Below, in pieces: positions 38,265 through 48,963 of a DNA stretch of 64,000 nucleotides. Location of the stretch: contig NZ_JACVQB010000003.1 of assembly GCF_018881575.1 (NCBI RefSeq), forward strand, positions 124,001 through 188,000. The letters are read 5' to 3'. Source of the stretch: Polynucleobacter sp. UK-Kesae-W10. Lineage in GTDB: Bacteria > Pseudomonadota > Gammaproteobacteria > Burkholderiales > Burkholderiaceae. The position numbers were made by a program, and so were the translations under genes. Positions within the stretch are counted from its first letter, which is position 1. Every line of letters begins with the position of its first letter. The notes beneath the pieces are model-generated. The model was not told the DNA's origin. It saw nothing but the letters and a program-made list of their open reading frames with translations, and made no database searches.

Positions 38265-38864
38265 CTATTTAAGCGGCTTTGGACTGACAAGCCCTCGCCG
38301 ATAGCGATCTAACCAATAAGCTGAAATCGTCGTTTTGACGTCTGTGATCTCCCCCTCCTCTACCCACGCAATCAATTGCTCCAAGGGGGCTGCAAAAACA
38401 TCCAAAAACTCCTCATCATCCAATTTACTCTTACCGGGCACGAGATCTTCTGCAAGATAGATGTCGATCAGCTCTGTGGAATAGGAAATGACTGGATGAA
38501 TACGGCGAATATAACTCCACTTTTTAGCCGTATAACCAGTCTCTTCTTCAAGTTCACGTTGCGCGCACAATAAGTGATCTTCACCAACTTCCAATTTTCC
38601 AGCCGGAATCTCAATGCAAGCCTTAGCAATGGGATAGCGATACTGACGCTCAAGAAGCACCCTGCCATCCTCTAACAATGCTACGACCGCTACCGCTCCT
38701 GGATGTGTGAGGTATTCACGTGCAGCAATCTGTCCATCTGGCAAGCGGACCTGATCGCGTTTCATATTCAAAAAAATACCGCCGTAGATATCTTCACCAG
38801 AAACGCGCTCTTCTCGCAAGTGTTGATCGCCACTTGGCAAATCTTGAAATGTTTTTTCACTCAT
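38265..38864 (-). CDS. Nudix hydrolase, probable ADP-ribose pyrophosphatase
   Basis: 199 aa. The Nudix box reads GKLEVGEDHLLCAQRELEEE followed by TGY, matching G-x5-E-x7-REUxEExGU. The region before it (ERQYRYPIAKACIEIPAG) is typical of ADP-ribose pyrophosphatases of the NudF/ADPRase group, which cleave ADP-ribose to AMP and ribose-5-phosphate. ATG at 38864 with AGG 8 nt upstream. A 16-bp inverted repeat (38908-38923) lies 44 bp upstream. Exact substrate is an inference from the family. Confidence 0.88.
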   Translation of the reverse strand: MSEKTFQDLPSGDQHLREERVSGEDIYGGIFLNMKRDQVRLPDGQIAAREYLTHPGAVAVVALLEDGRVLLERQYRYPIAKACIEIPAGKLEVGEDHLLCAQRELEEETGYTAKKWSYIRRIHPVISYSTELIDIYLAEDLVPGKSKLDDEEFLDVFAAPLEQLIAWVEEGEITDVKTTISAYWLDRYRRGLVSPKPLK

Positions 38865-38907
38865 GATGTCAGCCTATAAAAGATTGCTTGATGCTACAAA
38901 TTGCATG

Positions 38908-38923
38908 TGACACTTCAGTGTCA
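38908..38923. promoter_or_regulatory. Perfect inverted repeat upstream of the Nudix gene (possible operator)
   Basis: TGACACT (38908-38914), 2-bp centre TC, AGTGTCA (38917-38923). It is also flanked by GCAT on the left and ATGC on the right. It sits between the nuo terminator and the Nudix start, just upstream of a weak -35/-10-like pair (TTGTAG and TATAGG on the minus strand). Operator function is inferred. Confidence 0.45.
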
Positions 38924-38943
38924 TTAAATGCATTGTAAATTCC

Positions 38944-38976
38944 TAAAAATAAAGGCTCCTCAGAGGAGCCTTTATT
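38944..38976 (-). terminator. Intrinsic terminator of the nuo operon
   Basis: Perfect 13-bp stem AATAAAGGCTCCT / AGGAGCCTTTATT (38948-38960 with 38964-38976) and a 3-nt loop, followed on the minus strand by a short T run. It lies about 30 bp after the nuoN stop and separates nuo from the Nudix gene. Confidence 0.9.
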
Positions 38977-39005
38977 GAATGAATCATGAAAATGCCTGCT
39001 TGAGC

Positions 39006-40505
39006 TTAAGAGCCTAATAAAGTGCGGCGCATTGCATCTAAACAAATGGTCATTAACCCTGCAGGCACAATACCGATCACCAAAACAAGAATGGCATTAA
39101 GACTCAGTAAACCCTTGGCAAAGCCAGAGCCTGATACTGTCACTTCATGAACGGGCTCATCAAAATACATCACTTTAACCACCCTAAGGTAATAGAAGGC
39201 ACCGATCAAAGATGCCATGACAGCAATGATGGCCAAGAATGTGTGTTCAGCATCCACCAGCGCTTCCAGGACGCCCAATTTTGCCGCAAAGCCAACTGTA
39301 GGCGGGATACCTGCCAAGGAGAACATCATGACCAAGCCAATAAAGGCAAACCATGGGTGTTTCTTGTTTAACCCTTTAAGGCCTTCCAAGGTTTCACAGT
39401 CATAACCCTTGCGTGAAAGAACCATCAACAAGCCGAAGGTTCCCAGAGTGGTCATGACATAAGTAATGACATAGAACATGGATGCACTAAAGGCATGATC
39501 ATCAAACACCGACAACATACCAAGCAGTACGAAGCCCATCTGCGCAATTGCAGAGTATGCCAACATGCGTTTGACGTTCGTTTGCGCAATCGCAGTGACG
39601 TTGCCGAGCACTAGGGATAGAACAGCCAGCAATACCAGCATTGGCTGCCAATCACCCATCAACGGTAACAAGGTATTAACCAACAAGCGGAATAGCAATG
39701 CAAAGGCTGCTAATTTTGGCGCAGCTGCAATCATGAGCGTTACAGCAGTTGGGGCCCCCTGATAGACGTCTGGAACCCACATATGAAATGGCACAACACC
39801 TAGCTTAAAGGCCAGTCCAGAAACAATGAATACCAAGCCAAAAGCCATCACCAAATGGTTGACACGAGGATCGGCTACCGTTTTAAAGATCTCAATCAGA
39901 TCCAAAGAACCGGTTACGCCATAAAGCATGGACATACCATAGAGCAAGAAACCAGATGCCAATGCGCCTAATACGAAATACTTAATACCAGCTTCAACAC
40001 TCTTTTCGCTGTTATGGCGCATGGCAACCAAGGCATAAGTAGGTAAAGCCATCAACTCTAGGCCAAGGTACAAAGTTAATAAATTAGCACCAGAGATCAA
40101 TACCATCTGACCCAATAGCGCCAGCAATGCCAAGACGATAAAATCAGGACGGAATAAAGCGCGATCCTGTAAATACCGCTTAGAGTAAATTAGGCTAACC
40201 AATACTGCACCGCAAGCACAAGCTTTAAGTAGATTGGATAAAGGGTCAGATTGAAATAAACCATTCATCGCAACTAGGGATACATCTCCTAAGCGGCCAA
40301 CAAATGCAAAAATCAAATAGCCCAGCAGAATAATAGAAAAGAAGTAAACAAATCCAACGCCACGCGGGGTGTGGAAAATATCTTGTTCTACACCAGGGGT
40401 TGAAGGAACCCTTTCGCGTACATAAACGCTAGCTACCAATAATAAGCATGTAGCGAGAAGTAGAACGAGTTCCGGCAGGATGGCGTATAGGTCGAATGCT
40501 TGCAT
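39006..40505 (-). CDS. nuoN: NADH-quinone oxidoreductase subunit N
   Basis: Antiporter-like proton-pumping membrane subunit of complex I, 499 aa with about 14 helices. Conserved core: [18 protein letters not shown] (Glu of the pumping channel), [20 protein letters not shown] and [16 protein letters not shown], with the central lysines expected for NuoL/M/N. Last gene of the operon; starts 10 bp after nuoM and is followed by the operon terminator. Confidence 0.97.
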   Translation of the reverse strand: MQAFDLYAILPELVLLLATCLLLVASVYVRERVPSTPGVEQDIFHTPRGVGFVYFFSIILLGYLIFAFVGRLGDVSLVAMNGLFQSDPLSNLLKACACGAVLVSLIYSKRYLQDRALFRPDFIVLALLALLGQMVLISGANLLTLYLGLELMALPTYALVAMRHNSEKSVEAGIKYFVLGALASGFLLYGMSMLYGVTGSLDLIEIFKTVADPRVNHLVMAFGLVFIVSGLAFKLGVVPFHMWVPDVYQGAPTAVTLMIAAAPKLAAFALLFRLLVNTLLPLMGDWQPMLVLLAVLSLVLGNVTAIAQTNVKRMLAYSAIAQMGFVLLGMLSVFDDHAFSASMFYVITYVMTTLGTFGLLMVLSRKGYDCETLEGLKGLNKKHPWFAFIGLVMMFSLAGIPPTVGFAAKLGVLEALVDAEHTFLAIIAVMASLIGAFYYLRVVKVMYFDEPVHEVTVSGSGFAKGLLSLNAILVLVIGIVPAGLMTICLDAMRRTLLGS

Positions 40506-40515
40506 TTGCTTTTAC

Positions 40516-41982
40516 TCAGAGTTTGCTTACAGCAACATGCTGTAGCAGATTAATCACAGCGGGATGAATGATGTCTGTAAATGGTTTTGGATAAACACCC
40601 ATACCAATCACGCAAATAGTGAGCACAGCCATCATGAAATATTCACGACCATTGAGGTCTTTGAGCTCTTCAACGTGGGCGTTATGAATTGCCCCAAAAA
40701 ATACGCGCTTCACCATCCACAAGGAATACGCTGCACCGAGGATTAACGCTGTTGCAGCCAAGATGCCGATTACGAAGTCATAATCAACTGCAGCCAGAAT
40801 CACCATGAATTCACCAACGAATCCAGAGGTTGCTGGTAAGCCGCAATTAGCCATCGCCATTAATACCGCAAATGCAGTAAAGGCAGGCATGCGATGCACT
40901 ACACCACCGTAATCAGCAATTTGACGTGTGTGCATACGATCATACAAAACGCCTATCGAGAGGAACATTGCACCCGCAACAAACCCATGGGAAATCATTT
41001 GAACAATGCCGCCCTCAATACCCAAAGGACTAAAAAGGAAGAATCCTAAAGTTACAAAACCCATGTGCGCTACAGATGAGTACGCAACAAGCTTTTTCAT
41101 ATCCTTTTGCACCAAGGCTACTGCGCCTACGTATATCACTGCAACTAAGGATAAGAAAATGACAAAGGGACCAAGGTATTGACTAGCATCTGGTGCAATC
41201 GGTAATGAGAAACGCAAGAAACCATAGGCGCCGAGCTTGAGCATGATGGCAGCCAAGACTACAGAGCCACCAGTTGGCGCTTCAACGTGCACATCTGGCA
41301 ACCAGGTATGCAGTGGCCACATTGGCACCTTCACAGCAAACGCCATAAAGAAAGCAAAGAACAACAGGATTTGTTCAACGATATCGAGGCGCGCGTTTTG
41401 CCAGCTCAGGATATCAAAGGTGTTGGTGACGTTGTACAGATACAGCATTGCGATTAAGGTCAACAAGGAACCGAGCAAGGTGTACAAGAAGAACTTAAAC
41501 GCAGCGTAAATACGATTATGACCACCCCATACACCAATGATGATGTACATCGGAATCAGGGTTGCTTCAAAGAATACGTAGAAAAGCAATGCATCTAGTG
41601 CGGCGAATACACCAATCATGAGTCCCGATAGAATCATGAATGAAGCCATGTATTGCGAAACCTTAGTATCGATCACTTCCCATGCTGCGATAACCACAAA
41701 GATGTTGATAAAAGCCGTCAGGACAATGAACCATACCGAGATACCATCAATACCGAGGTGGTAATTGATGTCATAACGGGGAATCCAACTCATCTTTTCA
41801 ACGAATTGCATGCCAGGGTTGGCAATATCAAAATTGATTACCAAAGGAAGCGTGGCGATAAATCCAATGACTGCACCCACAAGCGCTAACCAGCGTACGC
41901 CGGCAGAAGGCTTTTCAGACCCATAAAACAAAATAATGAGTCCAAAAACAATTGGGGTCCAGATTGCGTAAGAAAGAGTCAT
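40516..41982 (-). CDS. nuoM: NADH-quinone oxidoreductase subunit M
   Basis: Antiporter-like proton-pumping subunit, 488 aa. LGIDGISVWFIVLTAFINIF, YVFFEATLIPMYIIIGVWGG (pump Glu), VKVPMWPLHTWLPDVHVEAP and KKLVAYSSVAHMGFVTLGFF mark the family. Lies between nuoL and nuoN with short gaps (24 and 10 bp), consistent with one transcript. Confidence 0.97.
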   Translation of the reverse strand: MTLSYAIWTPIVFGLIILFYGSEKPSAGVRWLALVGAVIGFIATLPLVINFDIANPGMQFVEKMSWIPRYDINYHLGIDGISVWFIVLTAFINIFVVIAAWEVIDTKVSQYMASFMILSGLMIGVFAALDALLFYVFFEATLIPMYIIIGVWGGHNRIYAAFKFFLYTLLGSLLTLIAMLYLYNVTNTFDILSWQNARLDIVEQILLFFAFFMAFAVKVPMWPLHTWLPDVHVEAPTGGSVVLAAIMLKLGAYGFLRFSLPIAPDASQYLGPFVIFLSLVAVIYVGAVALVQKDMKKLVAYSSVAHMGFVTLGFFLFSPLGIEGGIVQMISHGFVAGAMFLSIGVLYDRMHTRQIADYGGVVHRMPAFTAFAVLMAMANCGLPATSGFVGEFMVILAAVDYDFVIGILAATALILGAAYSLWMVKRVFFGAIHNAHVEELKDLNGREYFMMAVLTICVIGMGVYPKPFTDIIHPAVINLLQHVAVSKL

Positions 41983-42006
41983 AGTGGCTACTTAAGTAAC
42001 AAAGGC

Positions 42007-44058
42007 CTATCGAACAAAAGGCAGGTAAGCGTATAAAACCCAGGCAAGTAAAACCGCCAAGCCTGCAATCATTGCAAACGCATAGTGGTAAACATAACCG
42101 GATTGCAAATGGCGAATAACACCAGCGAAGCGTCCAACCGTATGTGCGCTGCCGTTAACAAAGAAACCATCGATGATTTTTTGATCGCCGCGATGCCAGA
42201 GGAAGCCACCAACCCAAATCAAACCTTTAGCAAATACTGCTTGATTGAAGTCATCGAGGTAATATTTGTTATCAAATAGTTTTTTGATTGGTGCAAATGC
42301 TTGGGCAAATTTTTCTGGAAGCTTCGGAGCCCAGAGATATCCAATTGCAGCAGTCAGAACACCCAAGACAACCAATCCCAATACTGGGGAGGTAAACGCA
42401 TGGATAGCCATTGCTACTGGGCCATGGAATTCTTCGGCCAATTCTTTCATAACCGGGTGGCGCGCCAGATCAATGAAAATCGAGTCACCAAAATAGGTGC
42501 CGAATAACAAAGGAGTAATGGTGTAGAAGCCAATAATGACCGAAGGAATAGCCAACAGAATCAACGGCACAGTGACAACCAAAGGTGACTCGTGCGGCTT
42601 CTCCCCGGGAGCTAGGCCGTGATGAGCATGGTCATCGCCCTGCTCTGCGTGCTCATGATGATCATGTGATTGCGCATGTCCCCAGCGTGCTTTACCGTGG
42701 AATACCCAGAAATACAGGCGGAATGAATACAGCGCAGTCACAAATACACTAGCCATCACAGCAAAGTAAGCAAATCCAGAGCCTGGAATATGGCTGGCAG
42801 CTACGGCTTCAATGATGGAATCTTTGGAATAGAAGCCTGAGAAAAATGGAGTGCCAATCAATGCCAGATTACCCAGAAGCATCATCAAACAAGTAACCGG
42901 CATGTACTTCCACAAACCACCCATCTTGCGCATATCTTGCTCATGGTGCATACCAAGAATCACGCTACCAGCAGCAAGGAACAACAATGCCTTAAAGAAT
43001 GCATGCGTCATCAAATGGAAGATAGCAACTGGATAAGCGGATACCCCTAAGGCCACTGTCATATAGCCCAACTGAGACAAAGTAGAGTAAGCCACAACAC
43101 GCTTGATGTCGTTTTGGACGATACCCAAAAAGCCCATAAATAACGCTGTGATTGAGCCGATAACCAAGATGAAGCTCAAAGCAACATCTGAGAGCTCAAA
43201 CAAAGGAGACATGCGAGATACCATGAAGATGCCGGCAGTCACCATAGTTGCCGCGTGAATCAAGGCAGAAATTGGAGTTGGGCCTTCCATTGAGTCAGGC
43301 AACCAAACATGCAGCGGGAATTGGGCTGATTTACCCATCGCGCCAATGAACAAGCAGATACAAGCTACAGTCAACAGGTTCCAGCTTGTGCCAGGCAGTG
43401 TTTGCGCTGCTAATGCCGTATTTTGGGAAAAGATCACGTCATATTGCATGGAGCCAGTACTGGCTAGAATCAAGCCAATCCCCAAAATGAATCCAAAGTC
43501 ACCGACTCGGTTGACCAGGAAGGCCTTCATATTGGCAAAGACTGCTGACTGACGCTCAAAGTAGAAGCCAATCAGAAGATAAGAAACTACGCCTACTGCT
43601 TCCCATCCAAAGAATAGTTGCAAGAGGTTATTGCTCATCACCAACATCAACATGGCGAAGGTAAACAAAGAGATGTAAGAGAAGAAGCGGTTGTACCCTT
43701 CTTCGCCCTGCATATAACCAATGGTATAGATGTGAACCATCAAGGACACAAAGGTAACAACGCACATCATGGTTGCAGTTAATGGATCGATGAGGAAGCC
43801 AATATCGAGATTGAGCTCACCCAACTGCATCCAGCGATAAACCGTACCGTTGAAATAGAAGCCATCCATTACCTGAGAGAGGACATTGCAAGACAGCACA
43901 AATGCAATCGTGACGCCCAGAATGGTGACAAACTGAGAAGCGCCATTACCAATGCGGTTACCGCCAAGTTTTGTGCCCAAGAAGCCGGCAATCATAGAGC
44001 CAATCAATGGCGCTAAGGGAATAGCACAGAGAACAGGAATATTTAAGGTCAATTGCAT
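42007..44058 (-). CDS. nuoL: NADH-quinone oxidoreductase subunit L with a His-rich loop
   Basis: Distal proton-pumping subunit, 683 aa, with the long lateral helix at its C-terminus. FFGWEAVGVVSYLLIGFYFE (pump Glu), GKSAQFPLHVWLPDSMEGPT and VVAYSTLSQLGYMTVALGVS are conserved. Residues about 456-486 form a hydrophilic loop packed with His, Asp and Glu (from SHDHHEH to DDHAHHG), absent from E. coli NuoL but seen in betaproteobacterial homologues as far as I recall. Starts 2 bp after nuoK. Confidence 0.97.
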   Translation of the reverse strand: MQLTLNIPVLCAIPLAPLIGSMIAGFLGTKLGGNRIGNGASQFVTILGVTIAFVLSCNVLSQVMDGFYFNGTVYRWMQLGELNLDIGFLIDPLTATMMCVVTFVSLMVHIYTIGYMQGEEGYNRFFSYISLFTFAMLMLVMSNNLLQLFFGWEAVGVVSYLLIGFYFERQSAVFANMKAFLVNRVGDFGFILGIGLILASTGSMQYDVIFSQNTALAAQTLPGTSWNLLTVACICLFIGAMGKSAQFPLHVWLPDSMEGPTPISALIHAATMVTAGIFMVSRMSPLFELSDVALSFILVIGSITALFMGFLGIVQNDIKRVVAYSTLSQLGYMTVALGVSAYPVAIFHLMTHAFFKALLFLAAGSVILGMHHEQDMRKMGGLWKYMPVTCLMMLLGNLALIGTPFFSGFYSKDSIIEAVAASHIPGSGFAYFAVMASVFVTALYSFRLYFWVFHGKARWGHAQSHDHHEHAEQGDDHAHHGLAPGEKPHESPLVVTVPLILLAIPSVIIGFYTITPLLFGTYFGDSIFIDLARHPVMKELAEEFHGPVAMAIHAFTSPVLGLVVLGVLTAAIGYLWAPKLPEKFAQAFAPIKKLFDNKYYLDDFNQAVFAKGLIWVGGFLWHRGDQKIIDGFFVNGSAHTVGRFAGVIRHLQSGYVYHYAFAMIAGLAVLLAWVLYAYLPFVR

Positions 44059-44060
44059 GA

Positions 44061-44369
44061 CTAGCCTTTAAGGTGGTCTAGATCTTCGGCATTAATGGTG
44101 TCAACCTTACGGAAGAGCACTACCAAAATTGCCAAACCAATAGCTGCTTCTGCTGCTGCCACTGTCAGAATAAAGAATACGAATACTTGACCAGCCATAT
44201 CTCCCAAATAATGTGAGAAGGCAACAAAGTTCATGTTGACCGACAACAACATTAATTCGATTGCCATCAGCAACACGATGACATTCTTGCGGTTTAAGAA
44301 AATCCCAATGACGCTGGTTGCAAATAAAATTGCGCTTAATACTAAGTAGTGAGCGAGAGTAATACTCAT
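44061..44369 (-). CDS. nuoK: NADH-quinone oxidoreductase subunit K
   Basis: Small membrane subunit of complex I, 102 aa with three helices, the normal length. Helix 2 carries the conserved Glu in [18 protein letters not shown]; helix 3 has [18 protein letters not shown] with a second conserved Glu, both part of the proton path near the quinone module. Overlaps nuoJ by 4 bp. Confidence 0.97.
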   Translation of the reverse strand: MSITLAHYLVLSAILFATSVIGIFLNRKNVIVLLMAIELMLLSVNMNFVAFSHYLGDMAGQVFVFFILTVAAAEAAIGLAILVVLFRKVDTINAEDLDHLKG

Positions 44370-45013
44370 TTTTTCTCTCCTCTAATATCTTGCTTGGCAG
44401 CCATATCAGACCCCATTTTGACAATGCGCATGCGATCAGCTGCAATAACGTTCACTTGCTCATGAATATTCTGAGATTTGGAATCTTTGCGATTGCGCAA
44501 TGTCAGGGCTACAGCGGCAATAATCGCTACAAGCAAAATGACACCAGCAACTTCGAAAGCATATACGTAATCGCCAAAGATCAACATACCCAAGGCCTGG
44601 GTGTTGTTAGCCATAACCTCTTCCGGCATCGGCTGAACCGGAGCATTGGTGCCAATAAAGCTACGAATGATCACAATCGATAGCTCTAAGACGATCACCG
44701 CACCCATTAAGAAGGCCACCGGCAAGAATTTTTTGAAGTCACGGCGTAAATGTTCTAAATCTAGATCTAGCATCATGACCACAAATAAGAACAAGACCAT
44801 GACGGCGCCAACATAAACCAGGATCAGTGCCAAGCTCAAGAACTCTGCTTTGAGCAACATCCAAAGACCAGAGGCACAGAAGAATGCAAGCACTAAAAAG
44901 AGCGCTGCATGGACAGGATTGCGAGCGGTAATCACGCGCAAGGCAGAAATGACTAGCAAGCCTGCAAAGCCGTAGAAGAACGCAGCAAATAATGTAGATG
45001 GATCGAATGTCAT
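44366..45013 (-). CDS. nuoJ: NADH-quinone oxidoreductase subunit J
   Basis: Membrane subunit of complex I, 215 aa, five helices. [20 protein letters not shown] and [20 protein letters not shown] (helix 3 with its pi-bulge, important for coupling) are conserved, followed by [10 protein letters not shown]. The C-terminal ~45 residues are hydrophilic and basic. Coupled to nuoK by an ATGA overlap; 21 bp after nuoI. Confidence 0.96.
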   Translation of the reverse strand: MTFDPSTLFAAFFYGFAGLLVISALRVITARNPVHAALFLVLAFFCASGLWMLLKAEFLSLALILVYVGAVMVLFLFVVMMLDLDLEHLRRDFKKFLPVAFLMGAVIVLELSIVIIRSFIGTNAPVQPMPEEVMANNTQALGMLIFGDYVYAFEVAGVILLVAIIAAVALTLRNRKDSKSQNIHEQVNVIAADRMRIVKMGSDMAAKQDIRGEKK

Positions 45014-45034
45014 ATAGATTGGTTCTTTATTCGA

Positions 45035-45526
45035 TTAGCGATAAGGCGCATCAATCGCGCGGTTCTTGGCAATATCTTTTTCATACTTATCGCCTACAGC
45101 CAAAAGCATTTCTTTTGTAAAGTAGAGATCGCCACGTTTATCACCGAAATACTCAAAAATATTGGTTTCAACGATAGCGTCAACTGGACAAGCCTCTTCA
45201 CAGAAGCCGCAGAAAATACATTTGGTTAAGTCAATGTCATAGCGAGTTGTGCGACGTGTTCCGTCATCACGCTCAGCCGTTTCGATTGTGATCGCATAAG
45301 CAGGACAAACTGCTTCACATAACTTACAACCGATACAACGCTCTTCACCATTTTCATAACGACGTAGAGCATGCAATCCGCGAAAACGATTAGATAAAGG
45401 GGTTTTTTCTTCAGGATATTGAACAGTAATCTTTGGCTTAAACAGATAGCGACCAGTAATAGACATGCCGGTCAAGATATCTCTAAGCATCAAGCTATCG
45501 AGGAATTGGGAAATTTTCTTAAACAT
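45035..45526 (-). CDS. nuoI: NADH-quinone oxidoreductase subunit I
   Basis: Peripheral-arm subunit holding two 4Fe-4S clusters (N6a and N6b), which pass electrons towards NuoB. 163 aa. Two ferredoxin motifs are visible: [15 protein letters not shown] and [15 protein letters not shown]. The amphipathic N-terminus docks on the membrane. Positioned 11 bp after nuoH. Confidence 0.98.
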   Translation of the reverse strand: MFKKISQFLDSLMLRDILTGMSITGRYLFKPKITVQYPEEKTPLSNRFRGLHALRRYENGEERCIGCKLCEAVCPAYAITIETAERDDGTRRTTRYDIDLTKCIFCGFCEEACPVDAIVETNIFEYFGDKRGDLYFTKEMLLAVGDKYEKDIAKNRAIDAPYR

Positions 45527-45537
45527 GATTGATCAAC

Positions 45538-46611
45538 TTATTTCCAAATATTCCATGGAGAAACTACCCATGCGCCGATAACGACCACCCAGAATACGGA
45601 GATGGGGATAAAGATTTTCCAGCCCAAGCGCATGATTTGGTCATAACGATAGCGCGGCAATGTTGCGCGCAACCAGATAACACAAGAGAGCAAGAAGAAA
45701 GTTTTACCAAACAGCCAGAAGAAACCAGGAATTTCGCGCAAGATTGGTAAATCAACGATTGGCAGCCATCCGCCCAAGAACATGATTGAAGCAACGGCAG
45801 CAATCAAAATCATATTGGCATATTCAGCCAAGAAGAACATAGCAAAAGACATACCTGAGTACTCGACCATATGGCCTGCAACAATCTCAGACTCCCCTTC
45901 TACTACGTCAAATGGATGACGGTTTGTTTCCGCTACACCGGAAATGAAGTAGATCAAGAACATCGGCAATAGAGGTAACCAATTCCAAGAGAGGAAATTG
46001 AGGCCCATATGCGCAAAGTAGCCGTGCTCTTGCGAAGCAACAATAGCACTCAGATTCAAAGAACCAGATGTCAATAGCACTGTAACCAAAGCAAAGCCCA
46101 TGGCAATTTCATACGAAATCATCTGAGCTGAGGCGCGCATTGCTCCTAAAAATGGATACTTTGAATTTGAGGACCAGCCTGCCAAGATGACGCCGTAAAC
46201 ACCAATCGACGAAATGGCCATGATGTACAAAAGGCCAGCATTGACATCAGCCAAAACCATCTTTGCCTGAAAGGGAATCACTGCCCATGCTGCAAACGCA
46301 GGGGCAATTACCATGACCGGCGCAATGAAGTACAGCACTTTGCTGGCTTGAGTTGGCGAAATGATTTCTTTCATCAGCAACTTCAAAGCATCAGCAATTG
46401 GCTGCAATAAGCCCAATGGACCAACACGATTAGGTCCAAGACGGATATGCATCCAGCCAATGAGCTTACGCTCCCAGAGAGTCAAGTACGCAACGCAACC
46501 GAACATAGGCAATACGATGATCACGATTCGAACTAAAGCCCAAACCAATGGCCACAAGGATCCGAAAATAGCTTCGCCTTGGGTGGTAATGAGGTTCAAG
46601 AAATTATCCAT
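45538..46611 (-). CDS. nuoH: NADH-quinone oxidoreductase subunit H
   Basis: Membrane subunit at the quinone-binding site, 357 aa, eight helices. [34 protein letters not shown], and the charged loop [20 protein letters not shown] line the quinone chamber and E-channel. [18 protein letters not shown] near the C-terminus is conserved. Lies 8 bp after nuoG. Confidence 0.97.
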   Translation of the reverse strand: MDNFLNLITTQGEAIFGSLWPLVWALVRIVIIVLPMFGCVAYLTLWERKLIGWMHIRLGPNRVGPLGLLQPIADALKLLMKEIISPTQASKVLYFIAPVMVIAPAFAAWAVIPFQAKMVLADVNAGLLYIMAISSIGVYGVILAGWSSNSKYPFLGAMRASAQMISYEIAMGFALVTVLLTSGSLNLSAIVASQEHGYFAHMGLNFLSWNWLPLLPMFLIYFISGVAETNRHPFDVVEGESEIVAGHMVEYSGMSFAMFFLAEYANMILIAAVASIMFLGGWLPIVDLPILREIPGFFWLFGKTFFLLSCVIWLRATLPRYRYDQIMRLGWKIFIPISVFWVVVIGAWVVSPWNIWK

Positions 46612-46619
46612 CTCGTCCC

Positions 46620-48932
46620 TTATGACTTGCTAACAGTTACAGGACCAAACATGGATCCTAATTTCGCACTTGCCACAGTACCAGCAGAAACTCTGACAAC
46701 ACCAGGCGCTAAATTCACTTCTAAGGTTGCAGGCAATTGAACAGATTGGGCATCTTGAGTAACGCACACTAGATCACCCTCTTTCAAGCCTAATTCTGCG
46801 AATAATTTCTGACCTAGACCCACTTGATTTCCACGTTTTGCATCGCGAGTTAATTGCAATGCAGAAGATCTCCGTACGATTTGATCCCCAGCATAGATGT
46901 TCACATCGGATAAGCGCTCTAGACCAGCGCTTGCAGCGTTAGCACTTGAGATCGCGTTTGCAATGGGTTGATTGCTCAAACGGGTGCAATAGTTATCACC
47001 CAAGGCTTCACCCAACACCTCTTCAGGTAAGTTATAGAGGAAACCGTCGAGGTTCAATAAACCACCGAGCACACGCAACACTTTCCATCCCGGACGAGAA
47101 TCACCTAAAGGCTTGACCGCAGGCTGAATTGTTTGCGCTCTACCTTCGGCATTGACAAAAGTAGAGACTGTTTCTGTAAATGGAGTGATCGGCAAAATGA
47201 CATCAGCCACTTCAAGAAGATCTGGCGACTTAAATGCGCTGAGCGCGATTACGGTATTAGCTTTTGCTAAGGCAGCACGTGCTTGCTGTGGATTAGGCAA
47301 GTCAGAATCTGGATCAATATTCATCAAAATAACAGCACGGCGATCACCTGATAGAAATGAATTCACTCCAGCACCATTGGCATTGACTAGAGATGCGCCA
47401 ACCGCATTGCCACCAACCGGCAAGAAACCAAAGCTTGCACCTGTCTGCGCTGCAATGAATTGCGCGAGCACTTGCAAATCAGAAGAATGAGGATGGGCAA
47501 TTGCCGCGGATCCTAACAATACCGCTGTTGATGTTCCAGAAAGCAAGCTATCAGCAATTTTCTGTGAAGCTACAGAGATATTCACATTCGGAGTTCCTGC
47601 AGGAGCAGTCACGGACTTGGCCTTAGCTACCGCAAGAGCAACTTCACTTAATGCATGAATCCATGCGCTAGGAGCGGCAGCTACACTGCTAGCAGGAATT
47701 AGCCAATCATCTCCGCCAGCATCAATACGGCTTACTTGCAAACCACGCTTGGCGGCAGTGCGAAGACGCGCAGCAATAATAGGCTGATCTTTACGTAAGA
47801 AGCTACCCACTACTAGCACACGATCCAACTCGCTTAATTTGGTAATTGGCATGCCAAGCCATGGGGCGGATGGAGAGCCAGCCACATCAGTCTGACGCAA
47901 GCGAGTCTCCACTTGCTGTGAACCTAAGCCGCGAACTATTTTTTGCAACAGGTGTAATTCTTCTGTGCTGCTAATCGGATGGGCCAAAGCACCAATTGAT
48001 TCAACACCGCTTTCAGCAGCAATGGTTTTGAGCGAATGTGCTACATAGTCCAATGCAGACTGCCAATCAGTCTCAAGCCATTGACCACCCTGCTTGACCA
48101 TAGGTGTAGTGATGCGGTCGGCGCTATTTAATCCCTCATAGGAAAAGCGATCACGGTCACTAATCCAGCATTCATTCACAGCTTCATTTTCTAAGGCAAC
48201 CACACGTAAAACTTGATTGGCCTTAGTTTGTACAGTTGTGTTGGCACCTAAGCTATCGTGAGGACTGACAGAACGCTTACGACCCAATTCCCAGGTGCGA
48301 GCACCGTAGCGGAAAGGTTTGCTAGTTAAAGCACCAACTGGGCACAAGTCAATCATGTTGCCCGACAATTCGGAATCTACTGTTTGACCCACAAAGGTGG
48401 TGATTTCAGAGTGCTCACCTCGGTTAATCATGCCCAATTCCATGACACCAGCAACTTCCTGACCAAAGCGTACACAGCGAGTACAGTGAATGCAGCGACT
48501 CATCTCCTGCATTGAAATCAAAGGACCGACATTCTTATGGAAAACGACACGCTTTTCTTCTTCATAGCGTGAATTGGATTTACCGTAACCCACTGCCAAA
48601 TCTTGTAATTGACACTCGCCACCTTGATCGCAGATTGGGCAATCCAAGGGATGGTTAATCAACAAGAACTCCATTACAGAGCGTTGCGCTTCAACTGCTT
48701 TTGCTGAATGCGTAAATACTTTCATGCCCTGTGTCACTGGTGTTGCGCATGCGGGCAAAGGTTTAGGCGCTTTCTCAACCTCTACCAAGCACATACGGCA
48801 ATTTGCAGCGATAGATAATTTCTTGTGGTAGCAAAAGTGAGGTACGTATGTGCCGAGCTTGTTCGCGGCGTGCATCACCATCGAACCTTGCGGAACTTCT
48901 ACCGTCTTACCATCTAATTCGATTTCAACCAT
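46620..48932 (-). CDS. nuoG: NADH-quinone oxidoreductase subunit G
   Basis: Large peripheral-arm subunit with several Fe-S clusters, 770 aa from the ATG at 48932 ([16 protein letters not shown]), preferred over a TTG nine codons earlier. The N-terminal 2Fe-2S ferredoxin has [33 protein letters not shown] and the His-ligand cluster follow, then [19 protein letters not shown]. The rest resembles the molybdopterin oxidoreductase fold without cofactor. Lies 31 bp after nuoF. Confidence 0.96.
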   Translation of the reverse strand: MVEIELDGKTVEVPQGSMVMHAANKLGTYVPHFCYHKKLSIAANCRMCLVEVEKAPKPLPACATPVTQGMKVFTHSAKAVEAQRSVMEFLLINHPLDCPICDQGGECQLQDLAVGYGKSNSRYEEEKRVVFHKNVGPLISMQEMSRCIHCTRCVRFGQEVAGVMELGMINRGEHSEITTFVGQTVDSELSGNMIDLCPVGALTSKPFRYGARTWELGRKRSVSPHDSLGANTTVQTKANQVLRVVALENEAVNECWISDRDRFSYEGLNSADRITTPMVKQGGQWLETDWQSALDYVAHSLKTIAAESGVESIGALAHPISSTEELHLLQKIVRGLGSQQVETRLRQTDVAGSPSAPWLGMPITKLSELDRVLVVGSFLRKDQPIIAARLRTAAKRGLQVSRIDAGGDDWLIPASSVAAAPSAWIHALSEVALAVAKAKSVTAPAGTPNVNISVASQKIADSLLSGTSTAVLLGSAAIAHPHSSDLQVLAQFIAAQTGASFGFLPVGGNAVGASLVNANGAGVNSFLSGDRRAVILMNIDPDSDLPNPQQARAALAKANTVIALSAFKSPDLLEVADVILPITPFTETVSTFVNAEGRAQTIQPAVKPLGDSRPGWKVLRVLGGLLNLDGFLYNLPEEVLGEALGDNYCTRLSNQPIANAISSANAASAGLERLSDVNIYAGDQIVRRSSALQLTRDAKRGNQVGLGQKLFAELGLKEGDLVCVTQDAQSVQLPATLEVNLAPGVVRVSAGTVASAKLGSMFGPVTVSKS

Positions 48933-48963
48933 GCTCACTTTAAGATGTCCCGTGCTCAATAAC

